Numbered from the stretch's first letter, positions 34,240-43,382 are shown. The stretch: 64,000 nucleotides of DNA from an uncultured Paracoccaceae bacterium (GCA_937872465.1 CALMSR010000014.1:1-64000); one strand, 5' to 3'. A program made the numbers and translations. Notes: a model not told the origin generated them from the sequence alone.

Positions 34240-34959
34240 TCACCAGAGGAGATTTCCGGCGAGGAATGCACGCGCTTCTTCCGAGGCGGGTTCGCGGAAG
34301 AAGGTTTCGGCGGGCCCGCTCTCCACGAGCCGGCCGCGATCGAGAAAGACGATGTCCTCGGCCAGCCGCCGCGCCTGGCCCAGGTCATGGGTGGTCATGA
34401 CGATGGTCATGCCCTCGCGGCTGAACTCCCCGATCATCGCCTCGATGCTGCGGGTCGCGCCGGGATCGAGCTGGGCGCAGGGCTCGTCGAGAAACAGCAC
34501 TTCCGGGCGCAGCGACCAGGCGCGGGCCATCGCCAGCCGCTGCTGCTCGCCGCCCGAGAGCAGCCGCGCCGGGCGGGTGGCCAGCGGCGCGAGCCCGAAC
34601 CGCTCGATCGCCGCGGCGCTGCGCGACCGGCGCGCGGGCCGCGGCAGCCCCGCGAGCGCGAGCGCCGCTTCGAGATTGCCGCGGGTGGAGCGCCGCAGCA
34701 TCACCGGCTTCTGGAACACCATCGCCTGACGGCGGGAGGCCAGTTCGGGAAGGGCCCAGAGGACATGGCCCTCGGTGGGTTCGATCAGCCCGTGGCAGAG
34801 CCGGAGCAGCAGGCTCTTGCCCGCCCCGTTCGGCCCCAGCACGATCAGCCGCCGGTTCGGCCGGACCCGCAGGGTCACGCCCCCGAGCAGCCGGGTCCCG
34901 TTGCGCGCATAGCCGAGGCCGGAAATGTCCAGCGGCAGGATCGACGGCTCCGCCCTCAT
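34240..34959 (-). CDS. tupC: Tungstate ABC transporter ATPase TupC
   Basis: A 239-residue ATPase with Walker A GPNGAGKSL at 42-50, Q-loop in MVFQKPVML, signature LSGGEQ at 134-139 and Walker B VLFLDEPCAQLD, followed by MTTHDLGQAR (H-loop). The start ATG 34959 overlaps the permease stop as ATGA. It energises tungstate (possibly also molybdate) import with TupB and TupA. Confidence 0.9.
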   Translation of the reverse strand: MRAEPSILPLDISGLGYARNGTRLLGGVTLRVRPNRRLIVLGPNGAGKSLLLRLCHGLIEPTEGHVLWALPELASRRQAMVFQKPVMLRRSTRGNLEAALALAGLPRPARRSRSAAAIERFGLAPLATRPARLLSGGEQQRLAMARAWSLRPEVLFLDEPCAQLDPGATRSIEAMIGEFSREGMTIVMTTHDLGQARRLAEDIVFLDRGRLVESGPAETFFREPASEEARAFLAGNLLW

Positions 34960-35654
34960 CCCGCGACCCGCCGCGCCCATCCGCTCGCCCCGAAGGCCAG
35001 CGCGTTGAAGCTCAGCGTCAGGCCGAGCAGGATGATGCCCAGCGCGACGGCGAGCCCGAGATTGCCGCGGCTCGTCTCGAGCGTAATCGCGGTGGTCATG
35101 GTGCGGGTGTGGCCGGCGATGTTGCCGCCGACGATCAGGATCGCGCCGACCTCGGCACTCGCGCGCCCGAATCCCGCGAGAACGCCGGTCAGCAGGCTGA
35201 AGCGCCCGTCCCAGAGCAGGGTCGGCACCGCGCGGATCCGGCCCGACCCGAGCGAGCGGAACTGCTCCTGGTATTCGTCCCAGAGCACCTCGATCACGCT
35301 GCGGGTGAGCGAGATCACGATGGGCAGGATCAGGATGGTCTGGGCGAGCACCATCGCCGTCGGCGTGAAGAGCAGCCCGAGCGGCCCGAGCGGCCCCGAG
35401 CGGGACAGCAAGAGATAGATCGCGAGGCCGGCGACCACCGGCGGCAGGCCCATCAGCGCATTGAAGACGACGACCACCACCGAACGGCCGGGAAAGCGCG
35501 CCAGCGCCAGCGCGGCGCCGAGCGGCAGGCCGAGCGCGCAGCCGATGGCGACCGCCGTCAGCGTCACGCGCAGCGACAGGCCGATGATCTGCATCAGCTC
35601 GGGATCGCCCGAGGCGATCAGCTCGAAGGCAAGGCCGAAGGGCCCGAGCGACAT
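34956..35654 (-). CDS. tupB: Tungstate ABC transporter permease TupB
   Basis: A 232-residue permease with about five spans and the binding-protein-dependent transport motif near GFGRASAEVGAILIVGGNIAGHTRTMTTAITLETSRG, typical of TupB/ModB-type proteins. ATG 35654 is taken because it starts the conserved region and GGGGTG precedes it; a longer upstream frame runs into the divergent regulator promoter. First gene of the tup operon. Confidence 0.9.
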   Translation of the reverse strand: MSLGPFGLAFELIASGDPELMQIIGLSLRVTLTAVAIGCALGLPLGAALALARFPGRSVVVVVFNALMGLPPVVAGLAIYLLLSRSGPLGPLGLLFTPTAMVLAQTILILPIVISLTRSVIEVLWDEYQEQFRSLGSGRIRAVPTLLWDGRFSLLTGVLAGFGRASAEVGAILIVGGNIAGHTRTMTTAITLETSRGNLGLAVALGIILLGLTLSFNALAFGASGWARRVAG

Positions 35655-35724
35655 CCGGAACACCCCGCAATTCCCACTGGATTTGAACGAAAAAGCAATT
35701 ACGATGCAATGCTGGAGATATTGC

Positions 35725-36618
35725 ATGAAAACAGTAAAAAGCGCGAGCACGCTTCTGACCACCGGCGAAGTGGCGGCCTATCTGCGCATGAAGGAGCGCA
35801 CGGTCTACGACATGGTCGCGCGCCAGCAGATCCCCTGCAGCCGCGCGACCGGCAAGCTGCTCTTCTCGCGGCCGCTGATCGACGCCTGGGTCGAGGCGCA
35901 TACCGAGATGCCGGCCGGGCGCAACGCCGTCGTTCCCATGATCTACGCCGGATCGAGCGACCCCCTGCTCGAATGGGCGCTGCGGCAATCGGGATGCGGC
36001 CTCGCGGTGCTCGCGACCGGGTCGCGCCGCGGGCTCGAGGCCATCGCCCGCGGCGAGGCGATGCTCGCCGGGGTGCATCTGCTCGATCCGGGGACCGGGG
36101 AATACAATATCCCCCATGTCCGGGCGCTGGTGCCGCAGGGCGACGTGGTGGTGATCCACTGGGCGCGGCGCCTGCAGGGCCTGCTCCTGGCCGCCGGCAA
36201 TCCCCTGGGCATCACAGGGCTCCGCGACCTGGCCGAACGCGGCCTGCGCCTGGCCCGGCGGGGCGAGGGCGCCGGCAGCCAGCTGCTCCTGGAAGTGCTC
36301 CTGGACCGGGCCGGGCTCTCGATGGGCGCGATCCGCGTCGCCAGCCAGATCGCCGAGACCGAGCGCGACCTCGCGAGCATGATCGCCATGGACGAGGCCG
36401 ATTGCGCGCTCGGGGTCGCCGCGGCGGCGGAGGGGCTCGGCTTCCTGCCGCTCTGGCCGGCGGAATCCTTCGACCTCGTGATGCGCCGGCGCGACTATTT
36501 CGAGCCGGCGGTGCAGGCGCTGCTGGCCCTCGCCCGGACCGAGCCCTTCGCGCGGCGCGCGGAGCATCTCGGCGGCTACGACCTCGGCGATCTGGGGCAG
36601 GTGCGCTTCAACGCCTGA
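35725..36618 (+). CDS. Helix-turn-helix regulator with PBP-like oxyanion-binding domain
   Basis: A 297-residue regulator. Residues 8-55 form an excisionase/MerR-like helix-turn-helix (LLTTGEVAAYLRMKERTVYDMVARQQIPCSRATGKLLFSR), and the rest is a periplasmic-binding-protein-like domain (PF12727 type) with IYAGSSDPLLEWAL, LDPGTGEYNIPHVRALV and GLRLARRGEGAGSQ. ATG 35725 follows GGAG at good spacing. It is divergent from tupBCA with only 70 bp between, so it very probably senses tungstate or molybdate and controls that operon, in place of ModE or TunR. Confidence 0.87.
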   Translation: MKTVKSASTLLTTGEVAAYLRMKERTVYDMVARQQIPCSRATGKLLFSRPLIDAWVEAHTEMPAGRNAVVPMIYAGSSDPLLEWALRQSGCGLAVLATGSRRGLEAIARGEAMLAGVHLLDPGTGEYNIPHVRALVPQGDVVVIHWARRLQGLLLAAGNPLGITGLRDLAERGLRLARRGEGAGSQLLLEVLLDRAGLSMGAIRVASQIAETERDLASMIAMDEADCALGVAAAAEGLGFLPLWPAESFDLVMRRRDYFEPAVQALLALARTEPFARRAEHLGGYDLGDLGQVRFNA

Positions 36619-36634
36619 CGGGCGCCGCGGCCCG

Positions 36635-37423
36635 TCAGAGCGCGACCAGCCGCTCCGCCGCCGCCGCGCGGTCGCGGATCACCCCGTAATCGCCGGGATC
36701 GAAGGGCCGGAATCCCGTCAGCCCGAGGTCGCGACGCGATGCCGCGTCGAGCGCCACCATGGCCGCGGCGATCGCGCGCCGCATCGCCGGGACATCCGCC
36801 CCTCGCGCCGCGATCAAGGGCAGGCCGGGCGTCGGCTCGGTGAGAAGCAGGACACGCAGGCGGCCGGCCGCCGCGCGGTATCTTTCGACGAAGCGCCAGG
36901 ACACCATGTCGAGCGCCGCGACATCGGCGCAATCCGCCGCGACCAGCTCCGCGGAGGCGGCATGGGATCCGGTTTCCACCGCGCCCGAGAAGAAGCGCCG
37001 CTCCCGGGCGAGCGGCGCCACATGATGCAGCATCGCCGCATATCCCGATTGCGAACCGCGCTCGTTGAAGGCCAGGCGGGAGCCGCGAAAGGCCTCGAGC
37101 GTCTCCCGCGGATCGTCCCGCCGCACGACGATGGCGCTGCGGTAGAACCCCTGCAGGCAGCCGGGGAGACAATAATCCGGCGCGCCCAGCATCTCGACCC
37201 TGCCCCAAAGCGCCCGCACGAAGGGCAGGCCGCAGCATTGCGCCAGAACCAGCGTCGGGTCGGTCCAGACCGCCATCGGCTCGCGGTCCCGCTCGAGCCG
37301 CTCGGGCGCGGCCATTCCCTCCGCGCGCAATGCGTCCCGCAGCGCCGACCAGAAGCGATCGGTCGCCGGCCGCAGCTCGGGCCAGTCGTACATGGGCAGC
37401 GACGCAACCCCGGCGGCGGTCAA
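36635..37423 (-). CDS. PhnD-like periplasmic-binding-protein fold, without signal peptide
   Basis: A 262-residue protein of the PhnD/SsuA-type binding fold. VASLPMYDWPELRPATDRFWSALRDAL opens the domain, followed by LVLAQCCGLPFV, AFRGSRLAFNERGSQSGYAAM and ADVAALDMVSWRFVERY. No signal peptide is present, so the product seems cytoplasmic. The start is TTG 37423, overlapping the desaturase stop as TTGA; ATG 37393 is the alternative but would cut the first strand. No permease or ATPase genes adjoin it, so it is not a simple ABC transporter part. Ligand unknown. Confidence 0.8.
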   Translation of the reverse strand: MTAAGVASLPMYDWPELRPATDRFWSALRDALRAEGMAAPERLERDREPMAVWTDPTLVLAQCCGLPFVRALWGRVEMLGAPDYCLPGCLQGFYRSAIVVRRDDPRETLEAFRGSRLAFNERGSQSGYAAMLHHVAPLARERRFFSGAVETGSHAASAELVAADCADVAALDMVSWRFVERYRAAAGRLRVLLLTEPTPGLPLIAARGADVPAMRRAIAAAMVALDAASRRDLGLTGFRPFDPGDYGVIRDRAAAAERLVAL

Positions 37424-38391
37424 ACGGGAGCAGTGCCCCGGGACACCGGAGGGCCTTCCGGCGCCGCCGCATAGAGCGGATGCGGCACCGGATCCTTCCG
37501 GCGAAGCAGGTGCCGCCGGAAGACCTCGCCATAGGAGCGATAGCGGTAGCCGCCGTTGCGGCGCAGGACCATCGCCTGCTGCCGCCGGTATTCGCCCGGG
37601 AGCCGATACCAGGGGAGGCCCGGCCTGGCATGGTGCACCGCATGGAAATTGTTGTTGAGAAACAGCAGCGCGAGCGGGCCGCGATCCTCGATGATGACGC
37701 TGCGCGCCGCGCTGCGTTCGTCGGCGCGATGCTCCAGGAAGGTGCGGATCCGCAGGAGCGAGAGCGCCAGCCAGCAGGCGAGCCCATAGGCCCAGGCCGG
37801 CACCGTCCCGGCCCAGCCCAGCCGGAGCAGGACCGGCGCCACCCCGGCCGCATGCAGCAGCCAGGCGCGCCGGATCCCCCGGTCGCCGCGAAGGATCGCG
37901 GCCGCGTCCTCGTACCAGTGCCGCAGGCAGCCGATCGGCGGGCCGAGGATCATCCGGCCGAGCAGGGTATTGTTGGCCAAGAGCAGGAACCGCACCGGCC
38001 GCGGCAGCCGCGCCCAGACCGCCGGATCGAGATAGTTCGATTCCGGATCGTCATAGGGATCGGTCAGGTTCGGGTCCCTGTGATGCGCCAGATGCAGCGC
38101 GCGAAACCGCTCGTAGGGCACGGCGAGACCGATCGCCGGGAAGACCAGCGCATCGCTCAGCCGCTGGTTCCGGAAGGGATGCCCGTGGATGATCTCGTGC
38201 TGGAGCGAGGAATGCTGCGCGATCGCCACCGCGAGGGCGGGGATCGCGATCCAGAGGCCGATCGGCTCGGCGAAGCGGGTCAGCAGGATCCAGACGAGAT
38301 AGGTGAGCGCGACCAGAAGGATGGTCGGCCATTCCGTTTCGGGCCGGGGGCCGGCGGATGGGCGGGCGTCGGGCATTCGAAGTCGATCCAC
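37420..38391 (-). CDS. Fatty acid desaturase family membrane protein
   Basis: A membrane-bound di-iron desaturase/hydroxylase of up to 323 residues. The three His boxes are HEIIHGH (65-71), HLAHH (100-104) and HAVHH (250-254), between paired membrane spans. A GTG at 38391 gives the longest frame; ATG 38376 is an alternative. Substrate (acyl lipid, carotenoid or alkane) cannot be told. It is translationally coupled to the PhnD-like gene and divergent from an XRE-type regulator across an AT-rich promoter. Confidence 0.87.
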   Translation of the reverse strand: MDRLRMPDARPSAGPRPETEWPTILLVALTYLVWILLTRFAEPIGLWIAIPALAVAIAQHSSLQHEIIHGHPFRNQRLSDALVFPAIGLAVPYERFRALHLAHHRDPNLTDPYDDPESNYLDPAVWARLPRPVRFLLLANNTLLGRMILGPPIGCLRHWYEDAAAILRGDRGIRRAWLLHAAGVAPVLLRLGWAGTVPAWAYGLACWLALSLLRIRTFLEHRADERSAARSVIIEDRGPLALLFLNNNFHAVHHARPGLPWYRLPGEYRRQQAMVLRRNGGYRYRSYGEVFRRHLLRRKDPVPHPLYAAAPEGPPVSRGTAPV

Positions 38392-38438
38392 GGCGGAACT
38401 GCATGGAATCTATGGGCGCGAATACACGAATGCAATAA

Positions 38439-38457
38439 TGTGATTTCGTTGTGATTT
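38439..38457. promoter_or_regulatory. Direct repeat TGTGATTT x2, one helical turn apart
   Basis: TGTGATTT occurs at 38439-38446 and again at 38450-38457, 11 bp apart, in the AT-rich 138-bp gap between the desaturase and the XRE regulator. The helical phasing suggests a regulator-binding site governing one or both divergent genes. Confidence 0.5.
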
Positions 38458-38529
38458 ATGAGAATATGGGGTATTATCGCCATGATGATGTGAAAGAGCG
38501 AAGCAGATGTGACTTCGCAGGGATTCTCC

Positions 38530-39354
38530 ATGGACAAGCGCGCATTGGCGTCCGCCTTCCGCGAAAGGCTGCGCGCCCTGATCGGCGACGAGCGCGGCGG
38601 CGTGGCGAGCTTCCTCGCGGAAACCGGGATCGACCGCTCGGCCCTGAGCCAGTTCCTCGATCCCGCGATCGACCGGCTGCCGCGGGCGGAGACGCTGCGC
38701 AGGATCGCCGAGGCCCGCGGCGTCACCATCGACTGGCTGCTCGCGCTCTCCAACGCCCCGGACGGACGGCAGACGGTGGCGCCCTCGGTGCAGATCGAAT
38801 CGGCCGAGGTCGAGGGCGGCGGCTCCCCCATCGACCAGTGGCGGCACGAGGCGGCCGGCATGAAGCTGCGCTACGTGCCTTCGCGCCTGCCGGACATGCT
38901 CAGCCTCGGGCCGGAACCGGCGCAGCCGGCCGGCAATCCCCGCGCCGGCAAGGCGGAGAACGTGCTCGGCGGCTTCCGTCTCGGCGACATGGACGTGGAG
39001 ATCGCCATGCCGGTGCAGACGCTGCAGGATCTGTCGGGCGGCACCGGGCTCTGGCGCGGGACCGATGCCGGCCGGCGCCGCCGGCAGCTCGCCCATATGG
39101 CCGCGACCTGCGCCGAGGCCTATCCGACGCTGCGGCTGCATCTCTACGACGGGCGCGAGACCTTCGCCGCGCCCTTCACGATCTTCGGGCGGATCCGCGC
39201 GGCGCTCTATCTCGGCGAAGCCTATCTCGTGGTGACCTCCGCCGAGCAGGTCGCGGCGCTCACCCGGCTCTTCGACAATCTGGTGCGCCGGGCGACGATC
39301 GGGCCGGACCGGGTGCACGAGACCCTCGCGGATCTGGCCGGCCAGGTGGCGTGA
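38530..39354 (+). CDS. XRE-family transcriptional regulator
   Basis: A 274-residue regulator. An N-terminal Cro/CI-type helix-turn-helix covers about residues 5-70 (FLAETGIDRSALSQFLDP then LPRAETLRRIAEARGVTIDWLLAL). The C-terminal 160 residues form an unrecognised domain with IFGRIRAALYLGEAYLVVTSAEQVAALTRLFDNLVRRA near the end, possibly a ligand sensor. ATG 38530 has GCAGGGA upstream; GTG 38509 is possible. It is divergent from the desaturase operon and 154 bp ahead of a binding-protein gene; either could be its target. Confidence 0.8.
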   Translation: MDKRALASAFRERLRALIGDERGGVASFLAETGIDRSALSQFLDPAIDRLPRAETLRRIAEARGVTIDWLLALSNAPDGRQTVAPSVQIESAEVEGGGSPIDQWRHEAAGMKLRYVPSRLPDMLSLGPEPAQPAGNPRAGKAENVLGGFRLGDMDVEIAMPVQTLQDLSGGTGLWRGTDAGRRRRQLAHMAATCAEAYPTLRLHLYDGRETFAAPFTIFGRIRAALYLGEAYLVVTSAEQVAALTRLFDNLVRRATIGPDRVHETLADLAGQVA

Positions 39355-39508
39355 GCGGCGACGCCCCGACCGCCCCCCGTTCCGGCCCGGCACCGATCTC
39401 TTGTTGCCGGAACGCGGAAAAGAGCCTTTAAGATTTGAAGCGCCGAGGCGCGGGCCGCGGGGCCGGCCGCGACAGAACGGACGCAGAGAACCAACGGGGA
39501 AAACGACA

Positions 39509-40606
39509 ATGACACCGAAACCGACGACGATCCTCGCCGCATTGGCGATGTCGGCCGCGGCCCTGCCGGCGGCAGGGCAGGACATGGACGCGCTCATCGC
39601 CGCGGCCAAGGAAGAAGGCATGCTGACGACCATCGCCCTGCCGCATGAATGGTGCGGCTACGGCGGCGTGATCCAGGGCTTCAAGGACAAATACGGGATC
39701 GAGGTCAACGAGCTCAATCCCGACGCCGGCAGCGCCGACGAGCTGGAGGCGATCCGCGCCAACAAGGACAATACCGGCCCGCAGGCGCCCGACGTGATCG
39801 ACGTCGGCTTCTCCTTCGGCCCCGCCGCCAAGGAAGAGGGGCTGATCCAGCCCTACAAGGTCTCGACCTGGGATTCGATCCCCGACAACGTCAAGGATCC
39901 CGAGGGCTATTGGTACGGCGATTATTACGGCGTGCTGAGCTTCGCGGTGAACAAGGACATCGTCGAGAACGTGCCCGGCAACTGGGAGGATCTGCTCAAG
40001 CCCGAATACGCCAATTCCGTGGCGCTCGCCGGCGATCCGCGGGCCTCGAACCAGGCGATCATCAGCGTCTATGCCGCCGGCCTCGCAGCGAGCGGCGAGC
40101 CGGGCGGCGACGCCGGCAAGAAGGGGCTGGAGTTCTTCGCCGAGCTCAACAAGGCCGGCAATTTCGTGCCCGTGATCGGCAAGACCGGCACGCTGGCCCA
40201 GGGCGCCACGCCCATCGTGATCTGGTGGGACTACACCGCCCTCGCCGGCCGCGACACCCTGAACGGCAATCCGCCGATGGAAGTGGTGGTGCCCGGCAAC
40301 GGCGTGGTCGCCGGCGTCTACGTCCAGGCGATCTCCGCCTTCGCGCCGCATCCCAACGCCGCGAAGCTCTGGATGGAATATCTCTATTCCGACGAGGGCC
40401 AGCTCGGCTGGCTCGCGGGCTATTGCCATCCGATCCGCTTCAACAGCCTCGCGGCCGAAGGCAAGGTCCCGCAGGACCTGCTCGACCGGCTGCCGCCGGC
40501 CGCCGCCTACGAGCGCGCCGTCTTCCCGACGCTGGAAGAGCAATCGGCGATGAAGGAGGTCATCACCGGCGGCTGGGACAGCGTCGTCGGCGCCAACGTG
40601 CAATAG
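39509..40606 (+). CDS. ABC importer extracellular solute-binding protein (polyamine/Fe3+ type)
   Basis: A 365-residue periplasmic binding protein with a signal peptide ending PAAGQ. The fold is the PotD/FbpA class: TTIALPHEWCGYGGVIQGFKDKYGIEV at the start of lobe one, then DVIDVGFSFGPAAKEEGL and the hinge around YGVLSFAVNKDIV. Likely ligands are polyamines, Fe3+ or a phosphonate; the sequence does not decide. ATG 39509 is preceded by GGGGAAA. It is followed by two permease genes and an ATPase gene. Confidence 0.88.
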   Translation: MTPKPTTILAALAMSAAALPAAGQDMDALIAAAKEEGMLTTIALPHEWCGYGGVIQGFKDKYGIEVNELNPDAGSADELEAIRANKDNTGPQAPDVIDVGFSFGPAAKEEGLIQPYKVSTWDSIPDNVKDPEGYWYGDYYGVLSFAVNKDIVENVPGNWEDLLKPEYANSVALAGDPRASNQAIISVYAAGLAASGEPGGDAGKKGLEFFAELNKAGNFVPVIGKTGTLAQGATPIVIWWDYTALAGRDTLNGNPPMEVVVPGNGVVAGVYVQAISAFAPHPNAAKLWMEYLYSDEGQLGWLAGYCHPIRFNSLAAEGKVPQDLLDRLPPAAAYERAVFPTLEEQSAMKEVITGGWDSVVGANVQ

Positions 40607-40615
40607 CCGGACCCG

Positions 40616-40641
40616 CCCGGGCTCCCCGCGGGGGGCCCGGG
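40616..40641 (+). terminator. Intra-operon hairpin between binding protein and permease genes
   Basis: CCCGGGC (40616-40622) pairs with GCCCGGG (40635-40641) around an inner CCCC-GCG-GGGG stem. Without a T tract it is likely a partial terminator or 3-prime stabiliser, giving more binding protein than permease, a common pattern in ABC operons. Confidence 0.55.
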
Positions 40642-40653
40642 GCTTCCGCCGCC

Positions 40654-41529
40654 ATGCCGCGCCACCGGACATCGACCATCCCGGCCCCGCGCTCCTGGGC
40701 CTGGCTCGGACTCCTGCCCTTCGCGGCCTTCGCGGCGCTGTTCCTGATCGTGCCGACCATGTTCATCGTGGTCGGCAGCTTCCGCAACGCGGCCGGGGAC
40801 TTCACCCTCGCCAATATCGTCAATCTCTTCCAGCCGTCGATCCTCGCGGCCTTCTGGATCTCGATCCGGATCAGCTTCGCCTCCGCCTTCCTCGGCTGCG
40901 CCATCGGCTTCGCCATCGCCGCGGCGATGATCCACGGCGGCCTGCCGGGCTGGCTGCGCGGACCGATGCTCACCTTCTCCGGCGTCGCCTCGAACTTCGC
41001 GGGCGTGCCGCTCGCCTTCGCCTTCCTCGCCACGCTCGGGCGGCTCGGGCTCGTCACCGTGCTGCTGCGCGACTGGGCCGGCATCAACATCTATGCCATG
41101 GGCTTCAACCTGCTGAGCTTCTTCGGCCTCACGCTCACCTATCTCTTCTTCCAGATCCCGCTGATGATCCTGATCGTCACCCCGGCCCTCGACGGGCTGC
41201 GCCGGGAATGGCGCGAGGCCGCCGAGATCCTCGGCGCGAGCCGGGCGCAATACTGGCGCATGGTGGCGCTGCCGATCCTCTGGCCGACGCTCTTGGGCAC
41301 GCTGGCGCTGCTCTTCGCCAATGCCTTCGGCGCGGTCGCCACCGCCTATGCGCTGACGGGATCCTCGCTCGGCATCGTGCCCATCCTGCTCTTCGCCCAG
41401 ATCCGCGGCGACGTGCTCCAGGACCCGCATCTGGGCTATGCGCTGGCCTTCGGCATGATCGTGGTCACCGGCATCGCCAATGCGATCTACATCTGGCTGC
41501 GCACCCGCGCAGAACGGTGGATCAAGTGA
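40654..41529 (+). CDS. ABC importer permease 1 (PotB-like)
   Basis: A 291-residue inner-membrane permease with six spans and the coupling motif EWREAAEILGASRAQYWRMVALPILWP near residues 188-214. It belongs to the BPD_transp_1 family (polyamine/iron class). The start ATG 40654 follows the intra-operon hairpin; its stop overlaps the next permease start as GTGA 41526-41529. Confidence 0.9.
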   Translation: MPRHRTSTIPAPRSWAWLGLLPFAAFAALFLIVPTMFIVVGSFRNAAGDFTLANIVNLFQPSILAAFWISIRISFASAFLGCAIGFAIAAAMIHGGLPGWLRGPMLTFSGVASNFAGVPLAFAFLATLGRLGLVTVLLRDWAGINIYAMGFNLLSFFGLTLTYLFFQIPLMILIVTPALDGLRREWREAAEILGASRAQYWRMVALPILWPTLLGTLALLFANAFGAVATAYALTGSSLGIVPILLFAQIRGDVLQDPHLGYALAFGMIVVTGIANAIYIWLRTRAERWIK

Positions 41530-42314
41530 AGCCGCCGCGGATCTGGGCCTGGCTCGCGCTCGCCTTCGGGCTGATCTATTTCTTCCTGCCGCTGATCGGC
41601 ACGCTGGAATTCTCGCTCCGCATGCGCCGCGGCGAATACAGCTTCGACGCCTACCGGGTGGTGCTCGCCGACCCGCAGTTCCGCGCGACCTTCAGCTATT
41701 CGGTCATCCTCGCCTGCCTGACCATCCTGGTCGGGGTGATCATCGTCGTGCCCACCGCCTATTGGGTGCGGCTGCGGCTGCCGCGCTGGCGGCCGGTGGT
41801 CGAGTTCATCACCCTGCTGCCGCTGGTGATCCCGCCCATCGTCATCGTCTTCGGCTACATCCGGCTCTACAACACCTCCTCGATCCTGCCGCTCACCGGC
41901 ACGGCGATGGGCACCAATGTGCTCCTGATGTTCGGCTATGCGACGCTGTCGCTTCCCTACATGTACCGCGCCGTCGACACCGGGCTCCGCGCGATCGACG
42001 TCGCCACCCTGACCGAGGCCGCCGAGAGCCTCGGCGCCGGCTGGATCACCATCATGGCGCGGGTGATCCTGCCCAATGTGCTGGTGGCGGTGCTTTCGGG
42101 GGCCTTCCTGACCTTCGCCATCGTCATCGGCGAGTTCGTGCTCGCGGCCCTGCTGAACCGCCCCGCCTTCGGGCCCTACCTCCAGCTCATCGGCGCGAAC
42201 CGCGCCTACGAGCCGGCGGCGCTGGCGGTGATCGCCTTCGCCATCACCTGGGCCTGCATGGGGCTGATCCAGCTCGTCACCCGCTTCCAGAAGTTCAAGA
42301 CGGTTCCCCGCTAG
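41526..42314 (+). CDS. ABC importer permease 2 (PotC-like)
   Basis: A 262-residue permease with six spans and coupling motif LTEAAESLGAGWITIMARVILPNVL around residues 160-184. It starts at GTG 41526 in an overlap with permease 1 and ends directly against the ATPase gene start with no spacer. It forms the heterodimeric channel with permease 1. Confidence 0.9.
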   Translation: MKPPRIWAWLALAFGLIYFFLPLIGTLEFSLRMRRGEYSFDAYRVVLADPQFRATFSYSVILACLTILVGVIIVVPTAYWVRLRLPRWRPVVEFITLLPLVIPPIVIVFGYIRLYNTSSILPLTGTAMGTNVLLMFGYATLSLPYMYRAVDTGLRAIDVATLTEAAESLGAGWITIMARVILPNVLVAVLSGAFLTFAIVIGEFVLAALLNRPAFGPYLQLIGANRAYEPAALAVIAFAITWACMGLIQLVTRFQKFKTVPR

Positions 42315-43382
42315 ATGGCCTTCCTCGAGATCTCCGGCTTGCAGAAGTTCTACGGACCCAACCACGTGGTGCGCGACTTCAACCTCGACGTCGGCGAGGG
42401 CGAGTTCGTCTCCTTCCTCGGCCCCTCCGGCTGCGGCAAGACCACCACCCTGCGCATGGTGGCGGGCTTCGAGACGCCGTCGGAAGGCGTGATCCGCATC
42501 GACGGCCGCGACGTGGTGAACCTCAAGCCCAGCCAGCGCGACATCGGCATGGTCTTCCAGGCCTATGCGCTCTTTCCCAACATGACCGTGGCGCAGAACG
42601 TGGCCTTCGGGCTCAAGGTCGCGGGCATGCCCCGGCCGCGGATCGCGGCGCGGGTCGCCGAGATGCTGGCGATCATCAAGCTTCCCGAGCTCGGCGCACG
42701 CTTCCCCTTCCAGCTCTCCGGCGGCCAGCAGCAGCGCGTCGCACTGGCCCGCGCGCTGGCGGTCCAGCCCAAGGTGCTCCTGCTCGACGAGCCGCTCTCG
42801 GCGCTCGACGCCAAGATCCGCGTCTCGCTGCGCGAGGAGATCCGCGCCATCCAGCGCAAGCTCGGCATCACCACGATCTACGTCACCCACGACCAGGAGG
42901 AGGCGCTGGCGATGTCTGACCGCATCGTGGTCATGCGCGACGGCATCGCCGAGCAGATCGGGGACCCGTTCGAGATCTACAACCGGCCCGCGACGCGCTT
43001 CGTCGCCTCCTTCGTCGGCACGCTCAACGTGCTCGACGCCCGGCTGCTCGATCCCGCCACCGGCCTCGTCACCGTCGACGGCCAGGAGATCCGCCTCGCC
43101 CGTGCGGTGCGGGGAGAGGCCGGCGAGACGATCCCCATCTCGCTCCGTCCCCAGGCCATCCTTCTCGGAAGCGGCCCGGATCCGGGCGGCAGGCTGCGCG
43201 GCCGGGTCGATTCGGTGAGCTTCCTCGGCTCCGTCGTGCGGATCCGGGTCGCGCTCGACGGGCAGAACCTCGCGGTCGACATCTTCAACACCGCCGCCAT
43301 GCGCCCGCCGAAGCCGGGCGAAACCGTCGATCTCGCCTTCGCCACCGGCGACGTGCTGGTGCTCGAGGGTGCTGCGGACTGA
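42315..43382 (+). CDS. ABC importer ATPase (PotA/FbpC-like)
   Basis: A 355-residue ATPase with Walker A GPSGCGKTT at 36-44, Q-loop in MVFQAYALFPNM, signature LSGGQQQR, Walker B LLLDEPLSALD and H-loop YVTHDQEEAL, then a C-terminal TOBE regulatory domain (about 240-355: SLRPQAILLGSG and VDSVSFLGSVVRIRVAL). It starts immediately after the permease stop. A repeat element lies 16 bases after its stop. Confidence 0.92.
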   Translation: MAFLEISGLQKFYGPNHVVRDFNLDVGEGEFVSFLGPSGCGKTTTLRMVAGFETPSEGVIRIDGRDVVNLKPSQRDIGMVFQAYALFPNMTVAQNVAFGLKVAGMPRPRIAARVAEMLAIIKLPELGARFPFQLSGGQQQRVALARALAVQPKVLLLDEPLSALDAKIRVSLREEIRAIQRKLGITTIYVTHDQEEALAMSDRIVVMRDGIAEQIGDPFEIYNRPATRFVASFVGTLNVLDARLLDPATGLVTVDGQEIRLARAVRGEAGETIPISLRPQAILLGSGPDPGGRLRGRVDSVSFLGSVVRIRVALDGQNLAVDIFNTAAMRPPKPGETVDLAFATGDVLVLEGAAD

